This document shows, piece after piece, positions 44,279-45,639 of a DNA stretch of 45,639 nt (position 1 is its first letter; every line of letters starts with the position of its first letter). Origin of the DNA: Phycisphaerales bacterium (GTDB lineage: Bacteria; Planctomycetota; Phycisphaerae; Phycisphaerales; UBA1924); the NCBI GenBank assembly GCA_020849105.1, contig JADLGW010000061.1, forward strand, positions 1 through 45,639, given 5' to 3'. The notes beneath the pieces were generated by a model, which saw only the letters and a program-made list of their open reading frames with translations, did not search any database and had not been told where the DNA came from. A program made the translations under genes and the position numbers.

Positions 44279-44306
44279 GAAACCCCGGCCCCGAGGCCGG
44301 GGTTTC
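44279..44306 (+). terminator. Strong hairpin terminator after the subtilase
   Basis: Perfect 12-bp stem GAAACCCCGGCC / GGCCGGGGTTTC with loop CCGA, 23 bases after the subtilase stop. The stem itself ends in T residues, followed by CCC. It separates the two protease genes. Confidence 0.75.
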
Positions 44307-44373
44307 CCGTTACCGGCCAAGGACCGACTCGTGGTATTCTCGAACGCCCGCGACCGGGCCGAGGGAGAACGGC

Positions 44374-45426
44374 ATGTTTCGTCCACAGGTTGTTCGCGGG
44401 GCGGCGGGCGCGGCGGTTCTTGCGGCCGGCCCTTTGGCCCCGGGATCCGCGTCGGGCCAGGAGGTGTTCCGGGAGTGCGCAACGGTGCTGACGCCCGGGG
44501 AGGCGGCGCGGGCGCTGCGGCTCCAGGCGGCCGGGGCGTACACCGGCGCGGCGCCGGAGGCGGTGACGCGGATCGGGCTGACGTTCCACGTCGTGCGGAC
44601 CAGCGCGGGCACGGGCGGCCTGGAGCAGGCGCGGCTGGACCAGGCGGTGATCGACGCCAACTGGGGGTTCGCGGCGATGGGGGTCCAGTTCTGCCAGGTC
44701 GGACCCACCCGTTTCATCGATAACAGCGCGTTCTACAGCATCACCTCGACCAGCCAGGCCAACGCGCTGCGGTTGATCGACGTGGTGCCGGGCACGATCA
44801 ACTGCTACTTCGTGAACTCCGCGCCGTTCTGCGGCATCTCGTCGTTCACGTTCAGCAGCGTGCAGGGCATCGTGTACAACAACTCGTGCGTGGGGCTGCC
44901 GACGAACCGCTCGACCTTCCCGCACGAGATCGGCCACTACTTCGACCTGTTCCACACCCACGAGACGGGCATGGGCGGGCCGGAGTGCACCAACGGCTCC
45001 AACTGCGCCACGGCGGGCGACCTGGTGTGCGACACCCCGGCGGACCCGAACGTGCTCGGCCAGGTCAGCAACTGCCTGTGGGTCGGGTCGGCGTCGCCGC
45101 CCTGCGGCGGCCTGCCCTACAACCCACCGGTGCGGAACTTCATGTCCTACTCGGACAAGGAATGCCGCGACCACTACACCCCGGGCCAGAACGCCAGGGG
45201 CGCGGCGACGCTGGCGAACCTGAGAACGGAACTCAGCCGCACGCTGTGCGCACCACCGTGCTACCCGGACTGCACCAGCGACGGCGCGCTCAACCTCTCC
45301 GATTTCGGGTGCTTCACCACGAAGTTCGCCCTCGGCGACGCCTACGCCGACTGCAACCAGGACGGGGCCCGCAACCTCTCCGACTTCGGGTGCTTCCAGA
45401 CGAAGTTCGCCCTGGGATGCCCGTAG
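44374..45426 (+). CDS. Secreted M43 (pappalysin/cytophagalysin-type) zinc metalloprotease with GC-type dockerin tail
   Basis: 350 residues from ATG 44374, with GAGGGAG upstream. Signal-like N-terminus (GAAGAAVLAAGPLAPGSASGQ). Metzincin zinc site HEIGHYFDLFH (H184, E185, H188, H194) followed by the Met-turn NFMSYS (M257). Eight Cys in the catalytic part suggest disulfides, fitting export. The tail has DCTSDGALNLSDFGCF and DCNQDGARNLSDFGCF, each followed by (T/Q)TKFALG, and ends LGCP. Its tail is close to that of the subtilase. Inferred: both proteases act in one extracellular proteolysis programme. Confidence 0.92.
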   Translation: MFRPQVVRGAAGAAVLAAGPLAPGSASGQEVFRECATVLTPGEAARALRLQAAGAYTGAAPEAVTRIGLTFHVVRTSAGTGGLEQARLDQAVIDANWGFAAMGVQFCQVGPTRFIDNSAFYSITSTSQANALRLIDVVPGTINCYFVNSAPFCGISSFTFSSVQGIVYNNSCVGLPTNRSTFPHEIGHYFDLFHTHETGMGGPECTNGSNCATAGDLVCDTPADPNVLGQVSNCLWVGSASPPCGGLPYNPPVRNFMSYSDKECRDHYTPGQNARGAATLANLRTELSRTLCAPPCYPDCTSDGALNLSDFGCFTTKFALGDAYADCNQDGARNLSDFGCFQTKFALGCP

Positions 45427-45561
45427 GAGCACGCGCAGGGCCCGGGGGTCACAGATTGATACGGGAAGGACGGGACATACGAGGAGCCGTCGGCACCACC
45501 AGAGGCGCTGGGCGTTCGGCACGGACTTTCTGACGCTCCGGCTGACGGGGCCGTGACCACC

Positions 45562-45593
45562 GCGCGGGCGCCGGGGCAACCCGGCGCCCGCGC
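45562..45593 (+). terminator. Strong hairpin terminator after the M43 protease
   Basis: Perfect 14-bp GC stem (GCGCGGGCGCCGGG at 45,562-45,575, complement at 45,580-45,593) with a GCAA loop, followed by TTCATGG. It lies 135 bases after the protease stop. No gene is seen from 45,427 to the right edge. Confidence 0.65.
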
Positions 45594-45639
45594 TTCATGG
45601 GCGCTCACATCAACATCGTCGCACTCTCGATCGCCGCAG

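Overview
The window looks like part of a planctomycete chromosome, most likely class Phycisphaerae. GC content is high, and five exported proteins end in, or near, the two-unit D-x-N-x-D-G / LSDFGCFQTKFALG 'GC-type dockerin' tail known from Phycisphaerales. The housekeeping genes (dnaN, tkt, queA, dprA, lexA, groES/groEL, rmuC) are full length.

Region 1 (1 to about 11,330) is an integrated mobile element, with all genes on the minus strand. It carries a tyrosine integrase cut by the left edge, a CHC2/Toprim/DUF3987 primase-helicase, an excisionase-like HTH protein, a prohead protease fused to a major capsid protein, a sigma-70-like factor translationally coupled to that capsid gene, and an unknown protein. 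Cargo follows: a PD-(D/E)XK-like protein, a small helical (HEPN-like) protein and an exported trypsin with a beta-flower-type C-terminus. No terminase, portal or tail gene is visible. The right end is a 3' tRNA fragment next to a frameshifted integrase tail, so this looks like an attR site with a history of more than one integration.

Region 2 (11.4-18.6 kb) is a redox / nitrosative-stress block. A rhodanese-DUF2892 protein and the RIC iron-sulfur repair protein are on the minus strand. Diverging from them is a coupled pair: a five-heme cytochrome c with a dockerin tail and a NapH/NosR-like Fe-S membrane protein with a TPR tail. A nitronate monooxygenase-like gene follows. A perfect 7-bp-arm palindrome lies in the divergent promoter region.

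Region 3 (18.6-31.3 kb) is mostly core: transketolase, dnaN, two exported beta-propeller/BNR proteins, queA, a SpoIID-like lipoprotein, a small lipoprotein, dprA, lexA and an OsmC-family gene. One BNR gene has a heptanucleotide repeat between a strong ribosome binding site and its reading frame, and is apparently out of frame at the present copy number.

Region 4 (31.4-36.2 kb) holds a secreted Ycf48/BNR-like protein, then a repeat-rich patch: an intact REP-associated tyrosine transposase (RAYT), a decayed RAYT, two families of paired palindromic repeats, a PD-(D/E)XK-like gene and a GyrI-like gene.

Region 5 (36.2-45.6 kb) holds groES, a 76-residue protein and groEL, a receiver-like protein and rmuC, then two large secreted proteases (subtilase and M43 metalloprotease) with nearly identical dockerin tails, each followed by a strong hairpin.
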